The notes below the pieces were generated by a model, which was not told the DNA's origin, did no database searches, and saw only the letters and a list, made by a program, of their open reading frames with translations. This document shows positions 36,446 through 47,883 of a stretch of DNA of 64,000 bases, piece by piece. Both the position numbers and the translations under genes were made by a program. Source of the stretch: Casuarina equisetifolia (lineage: Eukaryota > Streptophyta > Magnoliopsida > Fagales > Casuarinaceae); NCBI GenBank assembly GCA_028551475.1, contig CM052358.1:12197938-12261937 (forward strand), in the 5' to 3' direction. Within the stretch, counting starts at the first letter, position 1; the number at the start of each line of letters is the position of its first letter.

Positions 36446-37444
36446 ATGGCACGGAGGGATGTAGAGAACAATCAACATTTCAACGAGATCATGGAGACGC
36501 TGAAAAGATTGACGAAGACTAACCGTCCTAACAACAATCGAGAACGTGACGATGAATCATCACACCGTTTTGAAGGTAATGGTGGACGTGGTGGCCATGG
36601 AGGACATCGTGCAGATAGGGGAAATCACTCCCAAGGGATGCGATTTGATTTTCCAAGTTATGATAGTAGTGATGAACCATCTGACTGGATCTGTAAGGCG
36701 GAACAATACTTTGAATTCTATGAGGTTCGAGAGGAAGAGAAGGTGAAGCTTGCTGCATGGAATCTAGAAGACAATGCTCTAATATGGTATAAAGTGCAGA
36801 AGGCAAAACACAGAGGACAAGATCCTTCTTGGGATACTTTTACCTAAGAGATTGGAGAGTGATTTGGCCTTACGGGGTACCAAAACCACTTTGGTGAGTT
36901 GATCAAATTAAAGCAAAGTGGTTCCTTTGAGGACTACTATGTTAAATTCTCAAAGTTGGTATTGAGGGCTAGACAGTTAACTCCTGAACAACAAATCATG
37001 TGCTTCATCAATGGCCTAAAGGAAGCTATGCGGGTGGATGCACAAGCAGGTAGACCTTTGACCTTATCTTCTGCTATAGGATTAGCTCGTTTGTATAATC
37101 ACAAGCACCAACCTAGTAGAGCGGGAACATCTTTCAAAAAGATAGAACCGCCAACAAATAGAGGAGGGAGATCTAAAACCATGGTGAGAAAAATGACGCC
37201 TAATGAGTTAGCGGATCGAAGAGCACGAGGTCTTTGCTTTCATTGCTATGAAAGATTCATGCTGAGCCACCAATGCAAGCGGTTGTTTGTGATAGAAGGA
37301 TCATGGGAATCGGAGAATCCAAAAAGGGAAGATGAGCAAGAGGAGGTGATGGGAAGAGAAGAACCAGAAATTTCCCTTAATGCTATCAATGGGGAAAAGT
37401 CTCCTCAAACCATGCGCTTTATGGGGAGTATAGGGAACCATTGA
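36446..37444 (+). pseudogene. Gypsy gag remnant
   Basis: Starts MARRDVENNQHFNEIMETLK and includes the retrotransposon gag domain (FDFPSYDSSDEPSDWICKAE). A stop at 36845 and a disruption up to about 36899 break the frame, after which gag continues (SGSFEDYYVKFSKLVLRARQ). A CCHC-like zinc knuckle near 37235 (CFHCYERF, then HQC) has an altered spacing. Structural capsid-type protein of a retrotransposon, not functional here. Confidence 0.85.
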
Positions 37445-37984
37445 ACGAGAGTCCGCGTGTTGGTGGATTCTGGAAGCTCCCATAGTTTTGTTAGTGAAAA
37501 ACTAGCAAAACGTTTGGGGTTACGAGTAGATCGGAGATGTAGCTTCAACGTAAGAATGGCCAATGGGGAAAATATGTATAGTCCTGGACTATGCAAAGGC
37601 TTAATGGTGAAGGTACAAGGAGTTATTTTTACATTAGATTTGTATTTACTTCCTTTGCAAAGGGTGGATGTGGTTCTAGGCATTCTTGGCTTAGAACCTT
37701 AGGACCTATCGTGTGGGACTTTGATAAACTTACCATGGAGTTTATCATTAAGGATAAGCCCATCAAACTCCAAAGAAGGCTATCTCGAGAAGATCAGGTA
37801 ATCAAGATCAACAAGATGGAGAAAATGCTTGAGAAGGAAAAGATGGGGATGTTGTTATGCATAAACCATATCCATACAATGGAAGTTGAGGGAGATTGTA
37901 GGATGATTGGAGATCCAGATATTCAAGAGGTTCTTGAATCCTTTGGAGACGTTTTTTATGAACCCACGGGATTACCACCCGTGT
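37445..37984 (+). pseudogene. Gypsy protease remnant and linker
   Basis: The aspartic protease active-site motif VLVDSGSSHSFVS is at about 37457-37495. The frame stops at 37700, and the linker toward the reverse transcriptase continues in another frame to a stop at 37984. Confidence 0.8.
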
Positions 37985-38009
37985 GAGATCATGACCATGG
38001 GATCCACCT

Positions 38010-38789
38010 TTAACATCCGGATCGTTTAGTGTCAGTGCGGCCTTACAGTTATCCTTTTTCTTAAAAGGCAGAAATAGAAAGGGTGGTAAAGGAACTCCAG
38101 AGGTAGGGATTATTCGCCCTTGTGTGAGTCCTTTTTCTTCTCTAGTACTTTTAGTTAAGAAGAAAGACGGATCATGGAGGCTTTGTGTGGACTATCGATA
38201 GTTAAATAAGGGCACCATTAAAGATAAGTTCCCTATGCCAACGGTGGACAAGCTTCTAGACAAGTTACATGGAGCCACTCTCTTTTCCAAACTAGATTTG
38301 AGGGTGAGGTACTATCAAATTGGAATCAAACCAGAGGATATCTCCAAGACGGCGTTTCGAACTCATAATGGTCATTATGAATTCTTGGTATTGCCATTTG
38401 GGCTTTCCAATGCTCCATCGACTTTTCAATCATTGATGAATTCAGTATTTTGCCCTTGCCTTCAAAAATTTGTTTTAATATTCTTTGATGATATTATGGT
38501 TTATAGTAAAAATCATAGTGAGCATATTGATCATTTAAAACAAGTTTTGATGGTTTTACGGGAGCATAAATTGTATGTTAAAGGATCTATGTGCGACTTT
38601 GCCAAGGAAGAGATCCAATTTCTGGGTCACGTTGTGAAAGCCGGTGGAGTTATAGTAGATATGGAAAAGGTTAAGGCCATTAATGATTGGCTGAAACCTA
38701 AAAATGTAAAAGAATTACGTGGTTTTCTTGGTTTGGCAGGATATTATAGGCGTTTTGTTAAGGATTTTGGAAAGATTGCGGGGCCTTAA
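38010..38789 (+). pseudogene. Gypsy reverse transcriptase remnant
   Basis: Catalytic box FFDDI at 38481-38495, preceded by the conserved LPFGLSNAPSTFQ segment and followed by the FLGHVV and LRGFLGLAGYYRRFVK segments. A stop near 38199 cuts the N-terminal part. The long open stretch 38235-38789 ends at a stop, with the sequence continuing in another frame. Confidence 0.9.
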
Positions 38790-38799
38790 ATAAATTGTT

Positions 38800-39370
38800 A
38801 AAAAAAGATGGATTCAAATTGGGAAAAACAGCTGAGGAAGCTTTCAAACAGCTGAAACAGGCACTCACAGATGCCCCAGTTATAGCCTTGCCTGACTTTA
38901 CCCGGTCGTTTATAGTATGGTGTGATGCATCGGGTAACGGTGTGGGCGCCGTTTTATCACAGGGGAGGTAACTTGTGGCATTCTTCAGCCAAGCACTACA
39001 TGGGAAACACCTCATTCTTTCTACCTATGAGAAAGAGATGATGGCCCTTGTCTTAGCTATTCAAAGGTGGCAACACTACTTAATAGGCCACAAATTCGTA
39101 ATGAAGTCCGATCAACAAAGCTTGCGGTTCCTTTGGGAGCAACGACTCACAACACCCGCGCAACACCGGTGGCTCTCAAAATTAATGGGCTTTGACTTTA
39201 CTGTCGAATATACCCCTGGAGCGGCCAACACAGTGGTTGATGCATTGTCTAGAAAATGGGAAGTGGAGGAGATGGGAGGTGAGGAAGAGGCCACGGTTGA
39301 GAAAAATTTGGGAGTTACAGAAACCCAAAATGGTTGCAGAAGAGCAAGATTCTTGCCTCAAAAGTAGGAT
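38800..39370 (+). pseudogene. Gypsy RNase H remnant
   Basis: The WCDASG box is at about 38918-38935; later segments include STYEKEMMALVLAI, KSDQQSLRFLW and YTPGAANTVVDALSR. A stop at 38968 separates the two halves. Confidence 0.88.
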
Positions 39371-39599
39371 GGTTAGGTGATAAGCCAGTCCTAAAATCAA
39401 GGGAGACAACCCAAACGGAAAAAGAAGGAAAAGAGTTAACGGAAAGATAAACTTACACAATCTCCTCTCCTCTTCCGCAGTGGTTAGATACAATTAAGAT
39501 AGAAAATTTTTCTAACCCTATTTTGCAGGAAATAGTCAAAAGAATTAAAGATGAAGAGTTGGTGGATCCGTGGGAGTTAGAGATGGGGTGATATTCTTT

Positions 39600-40416
39600 A
39601 AAAGAAAGATATATTTAGCAAAAAATTCAGAGTTCATCCCAACGCTATTATCAGAAATTCACGGCGGGTTTCATGAAGGAGTCTTTAAAACTCTTCAAAA
39701 GAGTTAAGGCTAATTTCTTTTGGCCAAATATGAAGAAAGACGTGGCTAATCTTGTCTATCAATGTGATATTTGTCAACGCCAAAAATGGGAAAGCACATT
39801 GCCCCTAGGGCTACTTTATCCCTTAAATATTCCCAAAAGAATATGGGAAGAAGTGTCCATGGATTTCGTAGAGGATTTGCCGAGATAAGAGGGAAAAAAT
39901 GCCATTATGGTAGTGGTGGACCGTCTTTCAAAATTTACCCATTTTGTGGCCATGGCTCACCCTTTCACGACTTCAATAGTGGCATAACTTTTTTTCAATC
40001 ATGTGATGAAAATTTATAGGCTACCAAAGAAGATTATTTGTGATCGAGACCTTATTTTCACAGAAAAATTCTGGAAGGAGCTTTTCAATCGACAAGGAAT
40101 TAGCTTTAATTTTTCATCGGCATATCACCCACAAACAGATGGTCAAACTGAAGTGGTAAATCGTACATTGGAGATGTACCTTCAATGTTTTGTAGGTGAG
40201 GAGCCAAAGACTTGGTCACAGTGGTTATCATGGGCCGAGTATGGATACAACACTAGTATTCATTCGGCCACTGGAATATCCCTGTATGAAGCCATTTTCG
40301 GAAAGAGTCCGCCAACATTAATTGATTATATTCCAAGATCTTCTCCAATGGAGGCAGTGGATCAAGCATTAAAGAGTCAAGATCGCATCCTTAAAGATCT
40401 CAAATTCCATTTGTAG
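39600..40416 (+). pseudogene. Gypsy integrase remnant
   Basis: The zinc-binding end CDICQRQK is near 39763-39786. The catalytic core shows SMDFVEDLPR (39857 onward), CDRD (about 40040) and the glutamate-containing TDGQTEVVNRTLE (about 40135-40175). A stop at 39886-39889 and a frame change split the core. Confidence 0.88.
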
Positions 40417-40911
40417 AAAGCTCAAAACAAGATGAAGAAATTTTATGATTTGAAGCATCGTGAGGTGCAATTTAAGGAAAGGGAAAGGGTTTTTGTGAAA
40501 CTCTGACCTTATCGACAGACTACAATTACAATTCAGCAATCATTGAAGTTATCACCACGATATTTTAGGCTGTATGAGATAATCAAGAAGATTAGCCCAG
40601 TAGCTTATCGACTCCAATTGCCCAAAGACTCCAAGGTGCATCTGGTTTTTCATATTTCCGCCCTCAAAAGATTGGTTGGAACAGGAACGCCGGTGCAAAC
40701 GGAACTACCAAAATTGTCCAATGAAGATGAAAAGTTATTACCCTTCCCGCAAGCTATTCTTGATAAAGGATTCAAAAGAAGAAACCCCAAGTCTTAGTTC
40801 ATTGGCGTGGGCTCTCTCCAGCAGATGCCACATGGGTGGAGGAGAAAGTATTAAAGGAACAATTTCCTGAGATAGACCTTGCGGGCAAAGTCTTCTCCAA
40901 CGGGGATGGAA

Positions 40912-41502
40912 TGATACAAGAAGCCACGTAGGCATGTGATCAAGCTGGTAGGAGAAGATATCTTAGAGGGATAGGCACTGTAATCAAGAAAGGAATGAAT
41001 AGGAGTCGTGAAAGGAAAGAAGATTGGTGATTGATTCGAACTACTTGGAAGGAAAGAAGGTGGTAATGTGAAGAGCAACAATTCAAATTTGAATTCAAGT
41101 GCAATGGGCATAAGATATCTTTTAAAGTCAGTTTTCTTATTTTACAACCATTAATTAGGGGTGGTTGGGATTTCTTTATTTAAAGAAATTCAAATAAATT
41201 GCATTATTTAATATTTCCTAGTTTTTCAATTTCAATTATGTAATGTGAGGACCTTCCTTTAGGAGGGGAGTAGATAACTAGAAATAAGGGCGAGGACAAT
41301 CAAAGAAGGTAGGGAGAAATTTGTAATCTGTTTTCCAATTTTGTAACTATCCTTGCGATTCAATGGAATTATCTTCCTAACTCTTCCTATTCTGAATTAC
41401 GTTGCAACCATAGGTCATCCTCGTAAGAGCAAGAATAGGAAGTGTGGGACGACTTTCCAGTAGTCGGTCCAGTTACTTGCTCATTCACACGAGCACATAA
41501 CA
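40912..41502 (+). repeat. 3' LTR of the gypsy element
   Basis: Begins TGATACAAGAAGCC, ends CACATAACA, and is followed directly by the CCCTC target duplication at 41503-41507. Length is within one base of the 5' LTR. Confidence 0.92.
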
Positions 41503-44500
41503 CCCTCCAACCAATTCTAAGTCTATGGCTGCCCTTTAGCTAGTTCATTTTGATAGTTGGAGCACATTACCTATAACCTCTACCCATGGTCATTAATATT
41601 ATATTTACTTCACTAATAATTTTTGAAATTTTTTTAATTTTATTTATCGTGCACACATAATCAATTCCTAGCTATCATTAAAACATTTCACACTTATGTG
41701 AATAATCAACGCCTATCTAACGCCAATAGTGTGGAGGAATTCACTTCATGATTGTTTCATACCTTACTGAAAGAGTGTAGTATTCGTCAATGCCTATCCT
41801 ATCCGCACTCACCATTTCAAAAAGAAACATCGCCCTACAAAACTAATCTATCACTCATGCATCATACCTTAGTGCGACTTTAGTTTCAAGACTAAACATT
41901 CAAGACTATGGTCCACTTGACAACTGCCTTTCCGCTTCAATCCTCAATAATCGCTCCCCTTGACACTACTCATCTATGGAACTTGGTTGCATATTATTTT
42001 AATATCTCTGTCCCCATGGACCTTATCCAAGTTGGCACTATGATCTGAGCAATGGATCTTCATTGGTTATCCACCTATTTACAAGGTTTATTGTTGCTAC
42101 TCTTCCCAACATCAAACAAAATTTCTTGTTGCAGATACCTTATTTGATGAAGCTAACTTTCCATTTGCCTAATCCTTTATATAGGAAACTCTTCATCCCA
42201 TCGACCTACCTTCTTCAAACTACTTCACCAGTCCGGCTACCACCTTACCACCCAATCCCACTGCCTCATCCCACCAGTGGTGAACCTGCGGATTCCCCTG
42301 ATGAGGATACACTCATTGATCGCATTCCCATCTCTCCGCCAATAAACAATCAGAAGCATTCATGGCTCACCTCCAGAGTCTTTAAGTATAAGTCAATTGT
42401 CTATGGACCACTAATAGCAGTCTATCAGAAAGCTTTCGTCATTGGAAGAAGAAAAACAAATTTGTCTTGGCTACTTTTCTCAGAATACAATTTAAGCAAG
42501 GAAAAGAGAAATATGGTTGCAACTTCAGCTATGTTCTTGCTTGCAAATCAAAGGAAATGAAGAAAAGTGATGGCAAAGAGCGGGGCAAAGTAAGATTGCA
42601 AGTTAGAACTGGGACTCACAAATCATTACGGAAATAGTTTGCTGTGAGTGTGGAACCCCTGGAGGAGGCGTACAAGAAATTACCTTGATAAATTAATGAG
42701 AGACTGTACCCTGTAGTCGACATGCAACGTTGAGACGGAATATGACAGCTTCATTCTTTGGAACCTAATTGGTTGATTTGTTTATATCCACTTTTAAAAC
42801 AATGAAAGGAAAATTTGAAAGGACCACATCTTATACTAACTACAAAGCAGCATATTCACATCACAATAAGGCCGACCATGGCCGACCACCAAAGATGACA
42901 GAAAGAGAAATTTCTTGTACACTGCTTTTTTACAAAAAAGGAAGAAGAAGAAAGAAAAAGAGAGCTGACGACGAAGAAATGCAGAGGCATTGAATAATTG
43001 TGCAAGTGGACAAGAAATTTCTTTGTGTATGGATTAAAATCTTTTCTTCTTTCTTGGAAGTGGGAAAGAACAGTGAAGGAGATGTCGGCATTAATTTTAT
43101 CAGGTTGGATTAACATCTTTTCTAACTTTGAAGTGGGAAAGAACAGTGAAGGAGGTGTCGGCATTAATTTTATCAGGTTTGATGGAGGACAACCCAAATA
43201 ATAGACAAACTAATCTTATATTTTAGTTTAGAAGTTTTGTACGGATATATCTGTAGCTCTATATAACTAATGGTAGGCATAAATGTGCACTACCCCACAA
43301 ACAAAAAAATGATACGTAAATGTCATTCATTTGAATGGTCATGGTCTACTATTCAAATATGCGCAATCTTCCTGGGATCGAAGTCACAGGGACAGGATTA
43401 GGTCAACGGGAAAACGACAAAAGACACTATATTATAAAAAGAAACCAGTTTGATGAAGCAAATAAATGGGTTTTGAACACCCAAAAAAAGGGCATTATTT
43501 ATCAAAACCATGTGTTGAATGAAAAACAATCAGCAACAATCTATTAGCAGCCTATCTTAAACAGCAAGTAGTCAGACAGTCATATCCATCCCACTTGCTC
43601 ATCAAAAGTTGAATCTAAATCAGGTAGAAACAAAAGAAAACAACTATGGATTTACCAAGTTCAGTTTTCCTACCCCAAGTCAAGTTTATGGATCATAAAA
43701 AACTTCAACTGGGTAAGAAGAGGAGTTCTGCATTTGCCTTTGTTCAAAGCCTTTGACAGCAGACCAGGCATATCCGAGTAAACAACGAAGTGAATTACAA
43801 ATAGTGCTTACGGTGAAAATCCAAATTATCAATTTATACCATGCACTTCTCCATGTAAAGGGACGGGTAGGAACAAAGGGGCCTGAATAATGGTTTGATG
43901 AGAGCGTCAGGGGAAGAGGAAAGGGAGAGAAGTTTCTTGGACCATGCCAACATATCCGCAATAATTTTCCCTTCGGTCGAGCAGAATAAGTAAATCTTTA
44001 CCGGGATTGGTGATGACCGATTCAACCAATTTGAAGTCAGAGTTGATGGTTCGTTGGATTTTCAAGTAATAATGAGAGATTTCAATTGCTTTTCTTGAAT
44101 GAAATAACTTTTTATATGTTTTTCTTTCTTCCCTATCTTGCTGAGGCACTAACCAATAATTCAAACTATAGAAATCACCGAACCGAAGAAGAAAAGTACA
44201 AAGAGACCTCATCACATTAATTGTGAAACTTGACGAAAATACTCGAACACTTTCATATGTCAAAAGGTGTTCATATCGATTGTCTTATGAGAACACAATC
44301 AAGATATTTTTGACAGTTTTACACCCTCGACAGAAATATGTTTTTCTCCAAAGTTTAGATAAAAAGGAAGAAAGAAAAAAAGGAGATGCAGTTTAACTCT
44401 TTAACTATAAGAATTTCCAAGTTAATCATCATTTGAAAAGATCATTAAGATTTGGTTAAGCAGACATTTTGATGTACATTTTGATGTTTGAACCTTGGTC

Positions 44501-45891
44501 ATTTAATTATTTAAATCGTTGTAAATTTGAATATAGTGCTTATACTATAAGCACTAATTTTCCTCTTCTTTTTTTTTTCTTGCTCTAAAGAACAGAGATC
44601 TTCCTTAAAACTTAAGGAAGACACGTGCGTGGGATACATCCCCAAAAAATATAAATATAAGAAAAACCCTAACCAACTTTCATAAATGAGACAACAGACT
44701 TTCTTCTCCATTTTTTTTCATATTAAGACAAGAAATTCCATGTACTTTTATATCTTTTTTTGAATAAGTTATTTGTTATAGAATTTTTATATCTAATTCT
44801 TCATTTTTTAATATTTTTAATGAGTTTCATTTTCTTGTTTTTTGCCATTAAGTACTAACACAATAACCCAAAATATCATAGGTGTGTTTCACATGAACAC
44901 AACCAGAAACTTTTTCTCAATGTATATAGAACTTAACGAAACAGAACCTATCTTTATTGTTTGGTTATCTAGTATTGTAGCTACCAGGAAAACAAATTGT
45001 TTGTGATTTCACTTACATCCGAAATGCATAAGCTTAACATGATTCACCTGGTTTAAGCACGCTAAATTTGAACAAAAACTTATTTCATTTACCATATTGA
45101 CCTAGCTTATAGAAGCTCATCTACCATCAGACTTCATAGTTTTTGGATTATTTTTCAGCATTAGGATGAGAAAAATTTAAAGAAAGAAATGGTTTTAGTC
45201 CCAGTGAAAATAAACACTATGTATCACAAACTAATACCCTAAAAACAAAATTATATGAGTCATTCCCCAAAATCAATCTAAATGAGGAGTAAGAACTAAA
45301 AGAACTAGCAGTAAATAAAATTGGGGGAAAAAGAAAAACATTCAATGTGCCATTTAGAGCTAGATATCATTGTATCATTTAGAACCTCTTTTTTTTTTTT
45401 TAACACAAGCACGTTGTTTATAGTTGATGCTGAAATAACATTAATTTTTGTAAAGTTTAAGTAGCCTTTTTCTAAAGAAATTGGCCAAAAATAAAAACAG
45501 AAAAGTAAGACAGATAATTCCGACGAAATTCACTTCCAGATTAACTAAAAGTCAAACAAGCAATGACTACATTGGCGCTGTTCTAACAGAAACTTCTCTA
45601 AAACTTGGATTTTGATGATGTGACCAAGGCAGTTAACAATCCGATCCCAAAAAAGAATTTCTATACCCGATTCAAAAGTTCCTAAAAGTTCGGTACCTTA
45701 ACCCACTGTGATGTCCACCAATTGACATTTTCTTTTTAATTCACTACTAGACTTTAGGACACTAATTACTAATTACAGGACCCAATTTACTTCGAAATGG
45801 TCCTCATCACCAAACGCATTACTTTACAAATTGGATTTGCTAAAGCAAGACTAGAGATTTACAAAGAGAGAGTTGCAGCGACGGTGCATCT
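41503..45891. other. Spacer between the gypsy element and the MYB gene
   Basis: No supported gene. A 165-codon open frame at 42063-42560 is proline-rich in its centre but has no recognised domain and low-complexity flanks. A direct tandem repeat lies at 43029-43179. The remainder is AT-rich. Confidence 0.4.
43029..43179 (+). repeat. Direct tandem duplication of about 75 bp
   Basis: Two adjacent copies (43029-43106 and 43107-43179), each GGATTAA.ATCTTTTCT ... GAAGTGGGAAAGAACAGTGAAGGAG.TGTCGGCATTAATTTTATCAGGTT. Only a handful of differences separate them, so the duplication is recent. Confidence 0.9.
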
Positions 45892-47771
45892 TTACATTTG
45901 AAAGCCAAAGTTCGGATACCCAAATGAGCCCGACTGATCAGGCAACTGCATGTTCATCTGTGGCAAGGATGGCGGCGCAGTCTGCTGAACTGCACCACCT
46001 GGTGGAGGAACCCAGTTCTGATCAACAGGCGCAGCCATGGAGTTGTTATCCACCGTGGTGATGTCATGGATACTCGACCTCTTCCTCTCTTTCTTTACGG
46101 AGGTCTGACGAAGGAAGTACTTCTGAGCATGGCTAGCCACTTGGGTCGGTGTTCTTGTCACCACCACGTTCCTTGAGATGCTCCTCCAATCACCCTTCCC
46201 GAATTTACGTAGGCCAATCAGAAATAACCTGCCATCATCCAACAAATACAAAACAGATTCATCCAGAACAGACAGCAACCTCGTTACCCAGAAAAGATGT
46301 TCACAACTCATAAGCACGCTGTTGCAATATCAGTCTCATATTAAGGTACCATGGCCAACCAAGTTTTGGGATCAATGGTAATGATGGTAAGCCCCGAATC
46401 CCAGTCCACAATCTAAATTACAAAGCATTACTGTATCCACCTGGTTTAGCACAAACAAGGCCAATAATATCCCAATATGACTCCCTCCCTCTAGCTAAAT
46501 AGGAAATTGAACAAAAGTTTCAACGATTCCAACATAAGAAGAGAACTCAAGACAAGCACTGTTTGTCTGCCAAGAAATGTTCAAACTTTCCCCATGTATC
46601 ACTAAAAATCAAATTACAGCAATTCACTCGGAAAGTAAAGAAAAAAAAAGGACAGGGGAAAATCTTGAAAACTCTGAATCATAAGCTATTTACCTCAAAA
46701 CCAGATAAAAAGAAAAAAAGAAAACAGAGTTCCACTAATAGGCTTAGTTGGGGTTAAACCTTACAACCACGTCATCAAAATCAACCAACAACCGATTTTC
46801 AACTCTGTTTTAACTCTCCATATTTCCCGCAGCCAAAATATGCATTAAAGGGAATCAGTTGAAGCTCAGACGACTTGAGAGAAAAAAGAGGGGGAAAAAA
46901 GAAAAAATATTTCCCAGTTCCTGATCTGTTCAACGGTTCAACCGAATTTTCTGTACAATCAAAACCAGGATATCTCACAGGAGAGCAAAAACAAATTCTA
47001 TCTCAAAACTCTGCCGTTTATGCGTCTTGACGACGCAAGAATTCTCTCTTTGAGTCTCCTTCCACCATGAAGAAAATTTTCTCTTTCTCAGTAGACCAAA
47101 AAGAAAATCTTTCTCAATACCCGGATTGGTTTAGGGGGTCATCAGATTTTCATCGGAAGAAAACAACATTTTCCTTTGTTTCATATCCTTCCCTTCCTAG
47201 TCATGCAAAAGACAGTAAAGAAATTTTCTTCAAAAACAAAAACAGAGATCAAAGTTTTTACTTGAAAAGTTGCCAGAATTAGCTCAACTCATCTCTAAGA
47301 GAAAAAACCCAAATTTCTGAACATTTTAGTTTCCTCCATTTGTACAGCTACCCAAACAGGGGCCAAGCAACCATTTCGGTTAAAAAATATAGTACGAAAA
47401 GATAAAGACGGAGTTAATAGAGAGAATTACTTGTGCTCTTCTTCAGTCCAAGGAGTCCCCTTCTTTCTCTCGGCATCAGCGTGCTTGGGCTTCGACCCAA
47501 AGGAGATCTGACTCGTCGAATCCCACCCATCAGATTCGTCGGTGTAAGTCGGCAGCTTGACCCGGTCGCAATCGATCTCGATCAAGTCGTGCACAAGATC
47601 CTCGTAGTGCTCCTTCACCTCTATTGGGGACTTCCCCGGCAGGTGTTCGGCGATCCTAAGCCACCGGTCGGGCAGGTTCTCTGGCACTATCACCAGCGCC
47701 CGCTCGAACAGCTTGTCCTCCATCCTTGTCCACTGCGTCATCGGCGGCTGAGACAAACCCGTCATCATCAT
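45892..47771 (-). CDS. MYB-related transcription factor, DIVARICATA/SRM1-like (two SANT repeats)
   Basis: Nuclear DNA-binding protein, two exons: 47431-47771 and 45892-46228, giving 225 residues; the GT-AG intron splits the second repeat inside EEHK-LFL, a position I recall as usual for the family. Residues 14-63 are the first, divergent SANT repeat ([13 protein letters not shown] ... VKEHYEDLV). Residues 104-154 are the second repeat ([12 protein letters not shown] ... [10 protein letters not shown]), with the diagnostic SHAQKYF at 146-152. SSIHDIT follows at 165-171, then a Pro/Gln-rich tail. Members of this class bind I-box/TATCC-type elements in floral asymmetry, sugar, ABA and salt responses; which role applies here is unknown. 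I chose the first of three consecutive ATGs (47771). An in-frame ATG at 47822 would add 17 residues but lies only about 50 bp from the TATA box. Confidence 0.92.
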
Positions 47772-47872
47772 ACCTCCTCTGGTTTTCTTGTTGGTTTTCT
47801 CAAGGCGTCCAAAGACTCTCACTTTCTTGGAGATTTCGCAAAGGGTTTGGTAGGAGAATTAGCAAAACCTCG

Positions 47873-47883
47873 CTATATATAGG
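47873..47883 (-). promoter_or_regulatory. TATA box of the MYB gene
   Basis: Minus strand CCTATATATAG, about 105 bp upstream of the chosen start codon and 50 bp upstream of the alternative one. It supports transcription starting near 47845, hence the downstream start. Confidence 0.65.

Larger units (their letters stand above)
35785..41502 (+). mobile_element. Full-length, inactivated Ty3/gypsy LTR retrotransposon
   Basis: About 5.7 kb, bounded by two LTRs and a 5-bp target duplication. Domain order is gag, protease, reverse transcriptase, RNase H, integrase and a C-terminal chromodomain-like tail (remnant near 40795-40860), which is Ty3/gypsy order and suggests a chromovirus of the Reina/Tekay sort. 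A primer-binding site near 36379 is a changed form of the methionine-tRNA type, and a purine-rich GGGGATGGAA lies just before the 3' LTR. Stops and frameshifts break the coding region repeatedly (e.g. 36845, about 37442, 37700, 37984, about 38199, 38787, 38968, 39889 and 40414), so it cannot move by itself. Confidence 0.93.

Noticed and set aside
36528..36806. Minus-strand open frame in the gypsy gag region
   Set aside because: Shadow of the gag coding sequence on the plus strand.
42063..42560. 165-codon open frame as a gene
   Set aside because: Proline-rich centre with no domain, no splice or promoter context, and surroundings of repeat-like spacer.
47772..47822. Upstream in-frame ATG of the MYB gene as the start
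   Set aside because: It would add 17 residues without family similarity and would leave a leader of only about 20-25 nt after the TATA box; the ATG triplet at 47771 is more likely.
47433..47882. 149-codon plus-strand open frame over the MYB first exon
   Set aside because: It is antisense to a well-supported MYB exon whose reading frame explains the base composition.
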